A DNA stretch of 64,000 nucleotides, taken from Pseudomonas botevensis. GTDB taxonomy: Bacteria; Pseudomonadota; Gammaproteobacteria; Pseudomonadales; Pseudomonadaceae. The first letter of the stretch is position 1, and the number at the start of each line of letters is the position of its first letter. Below the pieces are notes generated by a model, which was not told where the DNA came from, ran no database searches, and worked only from the letters and a program-made list of their open reading frames with translations. The position numbers were made by a program, and so were the translations under genes. Positions 35,229 through 45,839 of this stretch are shown one piece after another. Location: assembly GCF_019145475.1 (NCBI RefSeq), contig NZ_JAHTKI010000003.1, forward strand, positions 248,001-312,000, read 5' to 3'.

Positions 35229-35822
35229 ATGCGTCGTCTGCTGCTCGCTTTGCCGTTTGCCCTGTTGCCGCTGGCCGTTGCCCATGCCGTCGACGAACAT
35301 GACCACGATCATGAACACGGCAGCCTCGGCGCCCATGAACATGGCGTCGGTCGCCTCAATGCCGCGCTGGATGGGCAAACCCTGGAGCTGGAGCTGGAAA
35401 GTCCGGCGATGAACCTTGTCGGCTTCGAACATGCCGCCACCAGCGACGCCGACAAAGCCAAGGTCGCCGCCGCCCGTGCGCAACTGGAGAAGCCGCTGGC
35501 GCTGTTCAACTTGCCAGCCGCCGCCGGTTGCAAGGTCGTCAGTCAGGAACTGGAGAGCCCGCTGTTCGGCGACAAGCCGGACGCCGACGACCATGACGAT
35601 GAAGAAGCGAACAAGGACGGTCACGAGCATCACCACGACCACAGCGAAATCCACGCGCATTACCAGTTCAGTTGCGCGACTCCGGGCGCGTTGAAGACGC
35701 TGGATCTGGCGAACATCTTCAACACTTTCCCGGCGACCCAGAAAGTCCAGGTACAACTGATCAGCGCCAGCGGCCAGCAGGGCACGGAAGTCACCTCCAA
35801 GGCACCAGCCCTGAAGTTCTGA
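35229..35822 (+). CDS. DUF2796 zinc-associated periplasmic protein
   Basis: The 197-residue product has a signal peptide (to about residue 20) and is very rich in histidine: DEHDHDHEHGSLGAHEHG at the N-terminus and GHEHHHDHSEIHAHY in the middle. Both are typical metal-binding segments of the DUF2796/ZrgA family. Mature cysteines near AGCKVV and FSCATP could form a disulfide. In P. aeruginosa the homologue PA4063 is strongly induced under zinc starvation. GGAG precedes the ATG by 7 bases. It starts the cluster with an ABC transporter and a DUF3299 protein. Confidence 0.85.
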   Translation: MRRLLLALPFALLPLAVAHAVDEHDHDHEHGSLGAHEHGVGRLNAALDGQTLELELESPAMNLVGFEHAATSDADKAKVAAARAQLEKPLALFNLPAAAGCKVVSQELESPLFGDKPDADDHDDEEANKDGHEHHHDHSEIHAHYQFSCATPGALKTLDLANIFNTFPATQKVQVQLISASGQQGTEVTSKAPALKF

Positions 35823-35836
35823 ACGGCATGAAGACT

Positions 35837-35869
35837 CCCTGTGGGAAGGGACTGCCCCCTCCCACAGGG
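35837..35869. repeat. Hairpin inverted repeat (REP remnant)
   Basis: CCCTGTGGGA and TCCCACAGGG form a perfect 10-base inverted repeat with a 13-base loop. It sits between the DUF2796 gene and the ABC ATPase gene and may reduce read-through. The arms match the outer part of the REP core. Confidence 0.75.
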
Positions 35870-35914
35870 GATTATGTTGAGTGAGACACCACCCGATCCC
35901 ATGAAAACCGCGCC

Positions 35915-36625
35915 ATGACCCAAGCACTCATCGAACTGTCCGACCTGGGCTTCAACTGGCCCGGTCACCCGCCGCTGCTGGATATCCCGGCGTTTCGCCT
36001 GGAACCGGGCGAAACCCTGTTCCTCAAAGGCCCGAGCGGCAGTGGCAAGACCACCCTGCTCGGCCTGCTCGGCGGGGTGCAGAAGCCCGGTCGCGGCAGC
36101 ATCCGCCTGCTCGGCCAGGAGCTGACCGAACTCGGTGCCGGCGCGCGCGATCGCTTTCGGGTCGATCACACCGGCTACATCTTCCAGCAGTTCAACTTGC
36201 TGCCGTTTCTTTCGGTGCGCGAGAACGTCGAGCTGCCGTGCCACTTCTCGAAACTGCGCGCCGAGCGGGCGAAGCAGCGTCATGGCAGTGTCGATCAGGC
36301 GGCGGCCACCCTGCTCGCCCACCTCGGTCTGCAGGATGAAAACATCCTCGGGCGCCGCGCCGACTCGCTGTCGATCGGCCAGCAACAACGGGTCGCTGCG
36401 GCCCGTGCGCTGATTGGCCAACCGGAACTGGTGATCGCCGACGAGCCGACTTCGGCGCTGGATTACGACGCCCGGGAAAACTTCATCCGCCTGCTGTTCG
36501 CCGAATGCCGCGAGGCAGGTTCGAGCCTGTTGTTCGTCAGCCACGACCAGAGCCTGGCGCCGCTGTTCGACCGTCACCTGTCCCTGGCCGAGCTCAATCG
36601 CGCCGCCACGTCTGCCGAGGTCTGA
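35915..36625 (+). CDS. ABC transporter ATPase, LolD/MacB type
   Basis: The 236-residue ATPase has Walker A GPSGSGKTT (about residues 39-47), the signature LSIGQQQR (about 149-156) and Walker B LVIADEPTSALD. It belongs to the class that works with FtsX/MacB-like permeases, such as the one encoded 1 base downstream. These mechanotransmission systems move lipoproteins or regulate enzymes rather than import solutes. Its counterpart in P. aeruginosa is PA4064 of the zinc-limitation operon. The substrate is unknown. Confidence 0.9.
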   Translation: MTQALIELSDLGFNWPGHPPLLDIPAFRLEPGETLFLKGPSGSGKTTLLGLLGGVQKPGRGSIRLLGQELTELGAGARDRFRVDHTGYIFQQFNLLPFLSVRENVELPCHFSKLRAERAKQRHGSVDQAAATLLAHLGLQDENILGRRADSLSIGQQQRVAAARALIGQPELVIADEPTSALDYDARENFIRLLFAECREAGSSLLFVSHDQSLAPLFDRHLSLAELNRAATSAEV

Positions 36626-36626
36626 G

Positions 36627-37892
36627 ATGTATTTGCTCCGTCTGGCCATGGCCAGCCTGGCCAACCGCCGTTTCACCGCACTGCTGACTGCCTTCGCGAT
36701 CGCCCTTTCCGTGTGCCTGCTGCTCGCGGTGGAACGGGTACGCACCGAGGCCAAGGCGAGTTTCGCCAGCACCATCAGTGGCACCGACCTGATCGTCGGC
36801 GCCCGCTCGGGCTCGGTGAACCTGCTCCTGTACTCGGTGTTCCGCATCGGCAACGCCACCAACAACATCCGCTGGGACAGCTTCGAACACTTCGCCAACG
36901 ATCCGAAGGTGAAGTGGGCAATTCCGATGTCCCTCGGCGACTCCCATCGCGGCTACCGGGTGATGGGCACCACCGAAGCGTATTTCGAGCATTACCAGTA
37001 CGGCCGCCAGCAACATCTGGAACTGGCGGACGGCCGCGCGTTCGCCAGCGATCCGTTCGAAGTGGTGCTCGGCGCCGAAGTCGCCGACGCGCTGCACTAC
37101 AAGCTCGGCGACAAACTGGTGCTGGCCCATGGCGTGGCGGCGATCAGTCTGGTCAAGCACGACGACAAGCCGTTCACCGTGGTCGGCATTCTCAAACGCA
37201 CCGGCACGCCGGTGGATCGCACGCTGCACATCAGTCTCGGCGGCATGGAGGCGATTCACATCGACTGGCACAACGGTGTGCCGGCCCGGGGCAATGGCCG
37301 GATCACTGCCGATCAGGCGCGCAACATGGACCTGACCCCGCAAGCGATCACCGCGTTCATGCTTGGTCTCAACAGCAAGATTTCCACCTTCGCCCTGCAA
37401 CGGGAGATCAACGAGTTCCGTGGCGAGCCGATGCTGGCGATTCTGCCGGGCGTGGCCTTGCAGGAGTTGTGGAGCCTGATGAGCACCGCCGAAAAAGCGT
37501 TGTTCGTGGTGTCGCTGTTCGTGGTGCTGACCGGGTTGATCGGCATGCTCACGGCGATTCTCACCAGCCTCAATGAGCGCCGGCGGGAGATGGCGATTCT
37601 GCGTTCGGTCGGTGCACGCCCTTGGCACATCGCGAGCCTGCTGGTGCTGGAAGCCTTTGCCCTGGCGCTGACCGGGGTGATCGCCGGGCTGGGGTTGCTG
37701 TACATCGGCATCGCCGCCGCCCAGGGTTATGTGCAGGCCAATTACGGTCTGTATCTGCCGCTGGCATGGCCGAGCGAGTATGAATGGACGCTGCTCGGTG
37801 GCATTCTGGCGGCCGCGCTGCTGATGGGCAGCGTACCGGCCTGGCGCGCGTATCGCCAATCCCTGGCCGATGGCCTGTCGATCCGTTTATGA
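36627..37892 (+). CDS. FtsX/MacB-like ABC permease
   Basis: The 421-residue inner-membrane protein has the topology of the MacB/FtsX group. One membrane segment lies near residues 16-36, followed by a periplasmic domain of about 230 residues, then three segments near the C-terminus (about 285-310, 335-360, 385-405). The conserved ERRREMAILRSVGARPWHI cytoplasmic helix follows the second segment. With the preceding ATPase it forms a complete transporter. It corresponds to PA4065 in P. aeruginosa. Its stop lies close to the start of the next gene. Confidence 0.9.
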   Translation: MYLLRLAMASLANRRFTALLTAFAIALSVCLLLAVERVRTEAKASFASTISGTDLIVGARSGSVNLLLYSVFRIGNATNNIRWDSFEHFANDPKVKWAIPMSLGDSHRGYRVMGTTEAYFEHYQYGRQQHLELADGRAFASDPFEVVLGAEVADALHYKLGDKLVLAHGVAAISLVKHDDKPFTVVGILKRTGTPVDRTLHISLGGMEAIHIDWHNGVPARGNGRITADQARNMDLTPQAITAFMLGLNSKISTFALQREINEFRGEPMLAILPGVALQELWSLMSTAEKALFVVSLFVVLTGLIGMLTAILTSLNERRREMAILRSVGARPWHIASLLVLEAFALALTGVIAGLGLLYIGIAAAQGYVQANYGLYLPLAWPSEYEWTLLGGILAAALLMGSVPAWRAYRQSLADGLSIRL

Positions 37893-37903
37893 GGATGTTC
37901 ACC

Positions 37904-38422
37904 ATGCCCCGCGCCGTGCTCGCGCTGTTGCTGCTGGTCGCCCTGCCCGTGTGGGCGGCCGCACCGAAAGACCTGACCTGGTCGGAGATGATCCCGCCGG
38001 ACGCCGCGCCGGAAGTGCCGAACATGACCCCGCTGCACGACCTGTCGAAGATGGGCGATGCGCTGTCCGCCGAGTCGGCACCAGCGGCCAAGCAGGACAT
38101 GCCCAACGCCCCGGTGGTGCAGAGCCTGGACGGGCAGAACGTCCGTCTGCCAGGCTATATCGTGCCGCTGGAAGTCAGCGAAGAAGGCCGCACCACCGAT
38201 TTCCTGCTGGTGCCGTATTTCGGCGCCTGCATCCACGTACCGCCACCGCCGTCGAACCAGATCGTGCATGTGAAAAGCGAGCTGGGGGTGAAACTCGACG
38301 AGCTGTATCAGCCGTATTGGGTCGAGGGACCGTTGCAGGTCAAGCAGTCCACCAGCGAACTGGCCGATGCCGGGTATCAGATGGAGGCGGACAAGATTTA
38401 TGTGTATGAGCTGCCGGAGTGA
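37904..38422 (+). CDS. DUF3299 exported protein
   Basis: This 172-residue protein has a signal peptide (MPRAVLALLLLVALPVWAAA) and the DUF3299 domain. The motif LPGYIVPLEVSEEGRTTDFLLVPYFGACIHVPPPPSNQIVHV contains a single conserved cysteine and a metal-like histidine. It corresponds to PA4066, the last gene of the zinc-responsive cluster. ATG 37904 has GAGG 9 bases upstream; ATGs at 37889 (overlapping the permease stop) and 37895 are in frame. Molecular function is unknown; a role with the transporter is inferred from linkage. Confidence 0.85.
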   Translation: MPRAVLALLLLVALPVWAAAPKDLTWSEMIPPDAAPEVPNMTPLHDLSKMGDALSAESAPAAKQDMPNAPVVQSLDGQNVRLPGYIVPLEVSEEGRTTDFLLVPYFGACIHVPPPPSNQIVHVKSELGVKLDELYQPYWVEGPLQVKQSTSELADAGYQMEADKIYVYELPE

Positions 38423-38506
38423 TCCGGCAGTTTTGTGCTGTGTGATCCGTCGAGTTCGCGGGCAAACCCACAAAGTTCCAGCGAAAAACCTGTCATCACT
38501 GTTTCA

Positions 38507-38548
38507 TTGAGCTGAGTCAAAAGACCGTATCAGACGGATTCGTACCAT
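38507..38548 (+). promoter_or_regulatory. ANR/FNR-type box and -10 element of oprG
   Basis: TTGAGCTGAGTCAA (38507-38520) matches the ANR/FNR consensus TTGAT-N4-ATCAA with one change in each arm and keeps the symmetry. TACCAT at 38543-38548 is a fair -10 element. The box centre (38513.5) is 41.5 bases before the start predicted from that -10 element (about 38555), exactly the class II activator position. OprG of P. aeruginosa is known to be under ANR control. Confidence 0.65.
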
Positions 38549-38586
38549 AGGACATCAAACATTTTTAACGTCCTTTGGGAGCTTCC

Positions 38587-39285
38587 ATGAACAAGTCCTT
38601 GCTCAGCGCCTCGCTGTTTGCCCTCGCGCTTGCAGCCCCGCTCGCCCATGCCCACGAAGCCGGCGATATCATCGTTCGCGCCGGTGCAATCACCGTCAAC
38701 CCGAAGGCCGACAGCTCCAGCGTCAAGGTCGATCAGGGTCCGCTGAGCGGCACCAACCTGGGCGGCAAGGCGACCATGAGCAGCGACACCCAACTGGGCC
38801 TCAACTTCGCCTACATGCTCACCAACAACATCGGTATCGAGTTGCTGGCTGCCACGCCATTCGAGCATGACGTGAAGCTCAAGGGCACCGCCCTGCCGGC
38901 TGCCAACGGCAAGCTCGGCACCCTGAAACACCTGCCGCCGACCCTCAGCGTCGTCTACTACCCGCTGGACTCGAAGTCGGCGTTCCAGCCGTACATCGGC
39001 GGTGGCATCAACTACACCTGGATCTACGACGAACACGTCGGCAGCGAAGCCCAGTCCAACGGTTTCAGCAACTTCAAGGCGAAAAACTCCTGGGGCCTGG
39101 CCTGGCAGGTCGGCGCCGACTACATGCTGACCGACAACATCATGCTCAACGCCCAGGTGCGCTACATCGACATCGACACCCGCGCCACCGTCGAGAACAA
39201 CGCGGTCGCCCCCGGCACCCGCGCCAAGGTGAATGTGGATGTCGATCCATTTGTGTACATGGTCGGTCTGGGCTACAAGTTCTAA
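38587..39285 (+). CDS. oprG: OmpW-family outer-membrane channel OprG
   Basis: The 232-residue outer-membrane protein has a signal peptide (MNKSLLSASLFALALAAPLAHA) and the OmpW 8-strand barrel features: GDIIVRAGAITVNP, NIGIELLAATPFEHDV, YIGGGINYTWIYDE, and the terminal strand ending GLGYKF with the C-terminal aromatic. OmpW proteins form narrow channels for small hydrophobic molecules. GGGAG lies 5 bases before the ATG at 38587. The gene lies where PA4067 (oprG) lies in P. aeruginosa. Confidence 0.95.
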   Translation: MNKSLLSASLFALALAAPLAHAHEAGDIIVRAGAITVNPKADSSSVKVDQGPLSGTNLGGKATMSSDTQLGLNFAYMLTNNIGIELLAATPFEHDVKLKGTALPAANGKLGTLKHLPPTLSVVYYPLDSKSAFQPYIGGGINYTWIYDEHVGSEAQSNGFSNFKAKNSWGLAWQVGADYMLTDNIMLNAQVRYIDIDTRATVENNAVAPGTRAKVNVDVDPFVYMVGLGYKF

Positions 39286-39432
39286 GCCTCGATTCAAAAG
39301 AACGTTCACGTGGTGGTGAATGAGGCTCAATGGTGAGCAGGCTTAGAACTGACGGCGACGGCTCTGCGGTCGCACGGGGATAATTTCCCTTGCCACAGGA
39401 TTTTCCAGGGTTGTAACGGAATTCCGGCCGTG
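39286..39432. other. Spacer between oprG and the bidirectional terminator
   Basis: About 147 bases follow the oprG stop before the nearest terminator. There is no open frame worth calling. It may be a long oprG 3' untranslated region or hold a small RNA. Nothing further can be identified. Confidence 0.4.
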
Positions 39433-39462
39433 AAAAAGGCGCCTGTTGAAGGGCGCCTTTTT
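39433..39462. terminator. Bidirectional intrinsic terminator
   Basis: AAAAAGGCGCC and GGCGCCTTTTT form an 11-base stem round an 8-base loop; A- and T-runs flank both sides. It can stop the oprG transcript and, read on the minus strand, the epimerase operon. Confidence 0.9.
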
Positions 39463-39536
39463 CATGTCTGCTGCAAATGCGTTGCGAATCGGTCCCTCAC
39501 CCCGGCCTGTTCCCTCCGGGACAGGGGCTTTTGACG

Positions 39537-40458
<922 letters not shown>

Positions 40459-40466
<8 letters not shown>

Positions 40467-41343
40467 GGCGATAAAACCTATCCAGTAAGCCCGGGAGTGC
40501 GGCACGCCAGGCGCGCGGCTTGATCCCGAAGGTGTGCAGAATTTTCTTGCAGGCGAGCACTGCATGCTGCGGCTCTTCGGCGGCGTCCGGTCGCGCGGCG
40601 TGGGCCTGGGCGGTCGGTTCCTCGATGGCCAGCTGATGCAGGCTGCGCGCCTCGGTGAGGATCGCCTGCCCAAGTGCCAGCGGGGTGGTCGCCTCGTGTC
40701 CGGCGTAGTGGTAAGTGCCCCACAGCGGCGCCGCGCAATCGAGTTGCTTGAGCACTGAGATGATCACCCGTGCCGCGTCGTCGACCGGCGTCGGATTGCC
40801 CCGGCGATCATCGGCCAGCAGCAGTTCGTCGGGTTGCTCGGCACGGGCGAGGAAGCGCCCGAGGGTGCCGTCCGGGCTGTCGTCGAGCAGCCAGCCGAAA
40901 CGCAGCAACACGTGTTGCGGGCAGGTCGCGCGGACGCTTTGCTCGATCCGCCACAGCGCCTGACCGCGCAGGCCGAGCGGCACCGGTTCGTCTTTTTCGC
41001 TGTAGGCGGTGGCGCGCGAGCCGTCGAACACCCGATAGCTGGACGGTTGCACCAGCACGATGTTGTGGTGCTGGCACAGCTCGGCCAGACGCTCGATCGC
41101 TCGTTCCTGCCCGGACAGACGGCTTTCGCTGACAGTCTCGGCCTGGAACCAGTCGAAATAATAGGCAAGGTTGATCAACGCATCGGGACGGGTGTCGTCG
41201 AGCAGTTGTGTCAGGCTCGCGGCATCCCAGCCGTCTTCCGGGGGGCGGGGGGCGAGGAAACCGATGTCTTCCTCCGCACCGAGGCGAATCAGCGCCTGCC
41301 CAAGGGCATTTCCGCCGCCCAGTAACATAAGGCGCATTCGCAT
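40459..41343 (-). CDS. RmlD-like sugar-nucleotide reductase family protein
   Basis: The 294-residue protein has an N-terminal Rossmann-like start RLMLLGGGNALGQALIRLG. Later come elements of RmlD/NAD-epimerase proteins: DALINLAYY, VLVQPSSYRVFDG, VLLRFGWLLDDSPDG and VDDAARVI. The usual YxxxK is not obvious, since the segment reads LGLRGQALWRIEQ. It may thus be non-catalytic or have a diverged active site. It forms an operon with the epimerase downstream. The start at 41343 is uncertain; ATG 41337 is in frame and neither has a clear ribosome site. Confidence 0.8.
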
Positions 41344-41539
41344 AGAGTCAGCAGGCCCAGTCTGATTGGAACGATGGCTTTGGCGACGGCGCTTGTGGCA
41401 CCGACGTCGATAATTGCCGGAATCGTTGCATTTTGCGGGTTTAGTGCGCAACCGTCACCCGTAAAGTGTAGATCGTCAATTTTTACGGCGCCCCGAGCGG
41501 TACTTGCATCTTCCCGCCCGCGCCCGCATAACTGAACCC

Positions 41540-44500
41540 ATGAATCTGCCCCTCCCCGCCGGCAGCGCCCTGGCAGGCTTCCATCCTGCCGTCAGCGCCT
41601 GGTTCAGCCAGACCTTCGCGACGGTCACCGCCGCCCAGGCCCGCGCATGGCCGTTGATCCGCCAGCGCCGTTCGACGCTGATCGCCGCCCCTACAGGCTC
41701 GGGCAAGACCCTCACCGCCTTCCTCGCCGTCATCGACGACCTCGTCCACCGTGGCCTGGAAACCCCGGACGGTCTGCCGGATGAAACCCTGGTGGTCTAC
41801 GTTTCGCCGCTCAAGGCGCTGTCCAACGACATCCGCATCAACCTGCAGACCCCGTTGGCGGGAATCACCGGACAATTGCGCCAGCTCGATTTGCCGGAGC
41901 TGCAAATCACCACCGCCGTGCGCACCGGCGACACAGCGCAGAAAGACCGCACCGCCATGCGCAAGCGCGCGCCGCACATTCTGGTGACCACCCCGGAATC
42001 GCTCTACGTGCTGCTGGGCTCGGAATCCGGCCGCAAAATGCTCGGCACCACGCGCACGGTAATCGTCGATGAGATCCACGCCATCGCCGCCGGCAAGCGC
42101 GGCAGTCACCTGGCGTTAAGCCTGGAACGGCTGCAAGCCCTGTGTCCGGAACCGCTGACCCGGATCGGTCTGTCAGCCACGCAAAAACCGATCGACGCGG
42201 TGGCACGGTTTCTCGTCGGTCATCGACGCCCCTGCGAAATCGTCGACATCGGCCACGCCCGGCCACGGGATCTGGGCATCGAAGTGCCGCCGGTGCCGTT
42301 GTCGGCAGTGATGGCCAATGATGTCTGGGAACTGGTTTACGACCGCCTCGCCGTGCTGGCCCGCGAACACCGCACCACGCTGATTTTCGTCAATACCCGA
42401 CGCCTCGCCGAACGCCTGAGCCGACACCTGAGCGAGCGCCTCGGCAAGCACGCGGTCGCCGCCCACCACGGCAGTCTGGCCAAGGAATTTCGCCTCGATG
42501 CCGAACAACGGCTCAAGCGCGGCGAACTGCAGGTTCTGATCGCCACTGCCTCGCTGGAGCTGGGGATCGACATCGGCGAAGTCGACCTCGTCTGCCAGAT
42601 CGCCTCGCCGCGTTCGATTGCCGGTTTTCTGCAACGGGTCGGCCGCTCCGGGCACCAGGTCGGCGGTACGCCCAAGGGCCGCCTGTTCGCCACCACCCGC
42701 GACGACCTGATCGAATGCGCCGCCCTGCTCGACTGCGTGCGCCGGGGCGAACTCGACACCCTGCACATTCCCCAGGCGCCCCTGGACGTGCTGGCGCAAC
42801 AGATCATCGCCGAAGTCAGTTGCCAGGAATGGGCGGAAGACGCGCTGCTGGCGCTGTTCCGTCAGGCGGAACCCTACGCCGTTCTCGACGAGCGTCACTA
42901 CCAGGCCCTGCTGAGCATGCTTGCCGAGGGCTACAACGGTCGCCAGGGCATCCGCAGCGCCTACCTGCACCGCGACGCCGTGAGCCGAACCCTGCGCGGT
43001 CGACGCGGCGCGCGACTGACGGCGGTGACCAGTGGCGGCACCATCCCGGACAACGCCGACTACAGCGTCCTGCTGGAGCCCCAGGGCCTGAACATCGGCA
43101 GTGTCAACGAAGACTTCGCCGTGGAAAGCATTGCCGGCGATGTGTTCCAGCTCGGCAACACCTCCTATCGCATCCTGCGGGTGGAAACCGGCAAGGTCCG
43201 GGTCGAGGATGCCCAGGGCCAGTCGCCGACCATTCCGTTCTGGCTCGGCGAAGCGCCGGGACGCAGCGATGAGCTGTCGGCGGCGGTGGCCCGCCTGCAA
43301 GCGCAACTCGATGAATTGCTCGGCGCCAGCCCCGGCAATCTGCAACCGGCCCTCGACTGGCTGACCGGCACCCTCGGCCTGAACCCGGCCAGCGCCGAAC
43401 AACTGGTGGACTACCTCGCCCGCGCCCGCCAGGCCCTCGGCGCGCTGCCCTCGCAAGACACGCTGCTGATGGAGCGTTTTTTCGACGAGTCCGGCGGCAC
43501 CCAGTTGATCATCCACTCGCCGTTTGGCAGCCGCATCAACCGCGCCTGGGGCCTGGCCCTGCGCAAGCGTTTCTGCCGCACGTTCAACTTCGAATTGCAG
43601 GCCGCCGCCAGCGAAGATGCGATCGTGCTGTCGCTGTCCACCAGCCACAGCTTCGAACTCGACGAAGTCTGGCGCTACCTGCACAGCCACAGCGCCGAAC
43701 ACATCCTGATTCAAGCCGTGCTGGAGGCGCCGCTGTTCGGCGTGCGCTGGCGCTGGAATGCCGGTGTCGCGCTGGCGCTGCCGCGTTTTACCGGCGGGCG
43801 CAAAGTCGCGCCACAACTGCAGCGAATGAAAAGCGAAGACCTGATCGCCAGCGTGTTTCCCGACCAGATCGCCTGCCTGGAAAACCTCGCCGGCGAACGG
43901 GAAATCCCCGAGCATCCGCTAGTGGAACAAACCCTCGACGATTGCCTGCATGAGGCGATGGACAGCGAAGGCTGGCTCGATCTGCTGCGGCGCATGGAGC
44001 GCGGCGACGTGCGTTTGATCAGCCGCGACCTCCCCGCGCCGTCACCGCTGGCGGCAGAAATCCTCAGCGCCCGCCCCTACACCTTTCTCGACGACGCACC
44101 GCTGGAAGAACGCCGCACCCAAGCCGTGCTCAACCGTCGCTGGAGCGATCCGCAATCCACCGATGACCTCGGCGCGCTGGACGCCGACGCGATCAGCGCC
44201 GTGCGGGAAGAGGCCTGGCCGACGCCGGGCAACGTCGATGAAATGCACGAAGCGCTGATGAGCCTGGCGTGCATCAGCGCTACCGAAGTGGCGGCCAACG
44301 AACACTGGCCTGAATGGCTGCAAACCCTGGCCGACACTGGCCGCGCGTGTCGCTTGCGGGTCGACCCGGCGCATTCGTTCTGGTTGCCCCGGGAGCGCCT
44401 GACTTGCCTGCAAGCGCTGTATCCACAGGCTGCCGTTGAGCCCGCGCTGCAAGCGCTGCGCGGATTCGACGAGGCGTGGACAGCCGAGGAAGCGCTGCTG

Positions 44501-45838
44501 GAAGTGATCCGCGCACGGCTCGGTGCGTTCGGCCCGTTGCCGCTGCCCGCCATTGCCGCACCGTTGGCGCTGGCCACAACCCGTGTCAATCAGGCCCTCG
44601 CGCAACTGGAGCGCGAAGGCTATGTACTGCGCGGCCACTTCACACCGGGGCTGGATGTCGAGGAATGGTGCGAGCGGCATTTGCTGGCGCGAATTCATCG
44701 CTACACGGTCAAGCGCCTGCGCCGGGAAATCGAGCCGGTGGCGTTGCAGGATTTCATGCGTTTCCTGTTCGACTGGCAGCACTTATCTACAGCGACCCGA
44801 GGCCAGGGCAGCGCCGTGTTGCCGACGATTGTCGGCCAGTTCGAAGGCTACCCGGCAGCGGCTTCGGCGTGGGACAGCGACATCCTCCCGGCGCGGCTCA
44901 AGGACTACTCGCCGGGCTGGCTGGATGATCTGTGTCGCAACGGCAAACTGGTATGGACGCGCCTCAGCGCCCGACAGAAGAGCGGCGGCACGGCGTTGCG
45001 CAGCACGCCCATCGTGTTGCTGCCACGCACTCACGTCGGCCTGTGGAGCACGCTGGCCGAACAAACACCGGAGAACGAACTGACACCAAAAGCGCAGAAG
45101 GTTTTCGAGGCGCTCAGCCAACACGGCGCACTGTTTTTCGACGAACTGGTGCATGAGGCACACCTGCTGCGCACGGAGCTGGAAATCGCCTTGCAGGAAC
45201 TGGTCGGCGCCGGCTTGGTCAACGCCGACAGCTTCGCCGGACTGCGGGCGCTGATCACCCCGGCGAGCAAACGCCAGCAACGCAGCAGTCGGCGCGGACG
45301 CGGGGCGTTTGTCGGCGGAATGGATGATGCCGGGCGTTGGGCGTTGCTGCGCCGAGGATCGGTTGCGGTGGTGGACAAACCCGCTCCGGAAACCCTGGAA
45401 CACATCGCCATGACTCTGTTGCGGCGTTACGGCGTGGTGTTCTGGCGCTTGCTCGAACGCGAGGCGGACTGGCTGCCGAACTGGCGCGAACTGCTGCGCA
45501 CGTTCCATCGCCTGGAGGCCCGTGGCGAGATCCGGGGCGGGCGGTTTGTCAGCGGCCTGGCGGGTGAGCAATTTGCCCTGCCCGAAGCGATCCCGTTGCT
45601 GCGCGAAGTCCGTCGCCGCCCCCATGACGGCAGCCTGATCGCCGTGTGCGGGGTAGATCCGCTGAACCTCGCCGGCACCTTGTTGCCGGGCGCAAAAGTA
45701 CCGGCGCTGGCGAGCAATCGGCTGGTGTATCGGGACGGCTTGCCGGTGGCGGCGGAAATTGCCGGCAAACCACAATTCTGGGTGGAGCTGGAGCAATCGG
45801 TGATGGCCGAGGTGCGCGGCAAACTGATTCGGCATTGA
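41540..45838 (+). CDS. lhr: ATP-dependent helicase Lhr
   Basis: The 1432-residue protein is a superfamily 2 helicase. Walker A is APTGSGKT (residues 50-57) and Walker B is DEIH (177-180), followed by SAT and QRVGRSGHQVGG. Beyond the core (about 1-850) lies the long C-terminal region with winged-helix and LHR-specific domains. The size matches full-length bacterial Lhr (about 1500 residues), a 3'-5' translocase implicated in DNA repair. The start MNLPLPAGSALAGFHP (ATG 41540) fits the family better than the upstream frame. Confidence 0.95.
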   Translation: MNLPLPAGSALAGFHPAVSAWFSQTFATVTAAQARAWPLIRQRRSTLIAAPTGSGKTLTAFLAVIDDLVHRGLETPDGLPDETLVVYVSPLKALSNDIRINLQTPLAGITGQLRQLDLPELQITTAVRTGDTAQKDRTAMRKRAPHILVTTPESLYVLLGSESGRKMLGTTRTVIVDEIHAIAAGKRGSHLALSLERLQALCPEPLTRIGLSATQKPIDAVARFLVGHRRPCEIVDIGHARPRDLGIEVPPVPLSAVMANDVWELVYDRLAVLAREHRTTLIFVNTRRLAERLSRHLSERLGKHAVAAHHGSLAKEFRLDAEQRLKRGELQVLIATASLELGIDIGEVDLVCQIASPRSIAGFLQRVGRSGHQVGGTPKGRLFATTRDDLIECAALLDCVRRGELDTLHIPQAPLDVLAQQIIAEVSCQEWAEDALLALFRQAEPYAVLDERHYQALLSMLAEGYNGRQGIRSAYLHRDAVSRTLRGRRGARLTAVTSGGTIPDNADYSVLLEPQGLNIGSVNEDFAVESIAGDVFQLGNTSYRILRVETGKVRVEDAQGQSPTIPFWLGEAPGRSDELSAAVARLQAQLDELLGASPGNLQPALDWLTGTLGLNPASAEQLVDYLARARQALGALPSQDTLLMERFFDESGGTQLIIHSPFGSRINRAWGLALRKRFCRTFNFELQAAASEDAIVLSLSTSHSFELDEVWRYLHSHSAEHILIQAVLEAPLFGVRWRWNAGVALALPRFTGGRKVAPQLQRMKSEDLIASVFPDQIACLENLAGEREIPEHPLVEQTLDDCLHEAMDSEGWLDLLRRMERGDVRLISRDLPAPSPLAAEILSARPYTFLDDAPLEERRTQAVLNRRWSDPQSTDDLGALDADAISAVREEAWPTPGNVDEMHEALMSLACISATEVAANEHWPEWLQTLADTGRACRLRVDPAHSFWLPRERLTCLQALYPQAAVEPALQALRGFDEAWTAEEALLEVIRARLGAFGPLPLPAIAAPLALATTRVNQALAQLEREGYVLRGHFTPGLDVEEWCERHLLARIHRYTVKRLRREIEPVALQDFMRFLFDWQHLSTATRGQGSAVLPTIVGQFEGYPAAASAWDSDILPARLKDYSPGWLDDLCRNGKLVWTRLSARQKSGGTALRSTPIVLLPRTHVGLWSTLAEQTPENELTPKAQKVFEALSQHGALFFDELVHEAHLLRTELEIALQELVGAGLVNADSFAGLRALITPASKRQQRSSRRGRGAFVGGMDDAGRWALLRRGSVAVVDKPAPETLEHIAMTLLRRYGVVFWRLLEREADWLPNWRELLRTFHRLEARGEIRGGRFVSGLAGEQFALPEAIPLLREVRRRPHDGSLIAVCGVDPLNLAGTLLPGAKVPALASNRLVYRDGLPVAAEIAGKPQFWVELEQSVMAEVRGKLIRH

Positions 45839-45839
45839 T

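Noticed and set aside
39480..39536. A terminator for the epimerase gene at the CCTG-TTCCC/GGGACAGG hairpin
   Set aside because: The stem has a bulge and the minus strand lacks a T-run after it; the bidirectional terminator at 39433-39462 is a better candidate.
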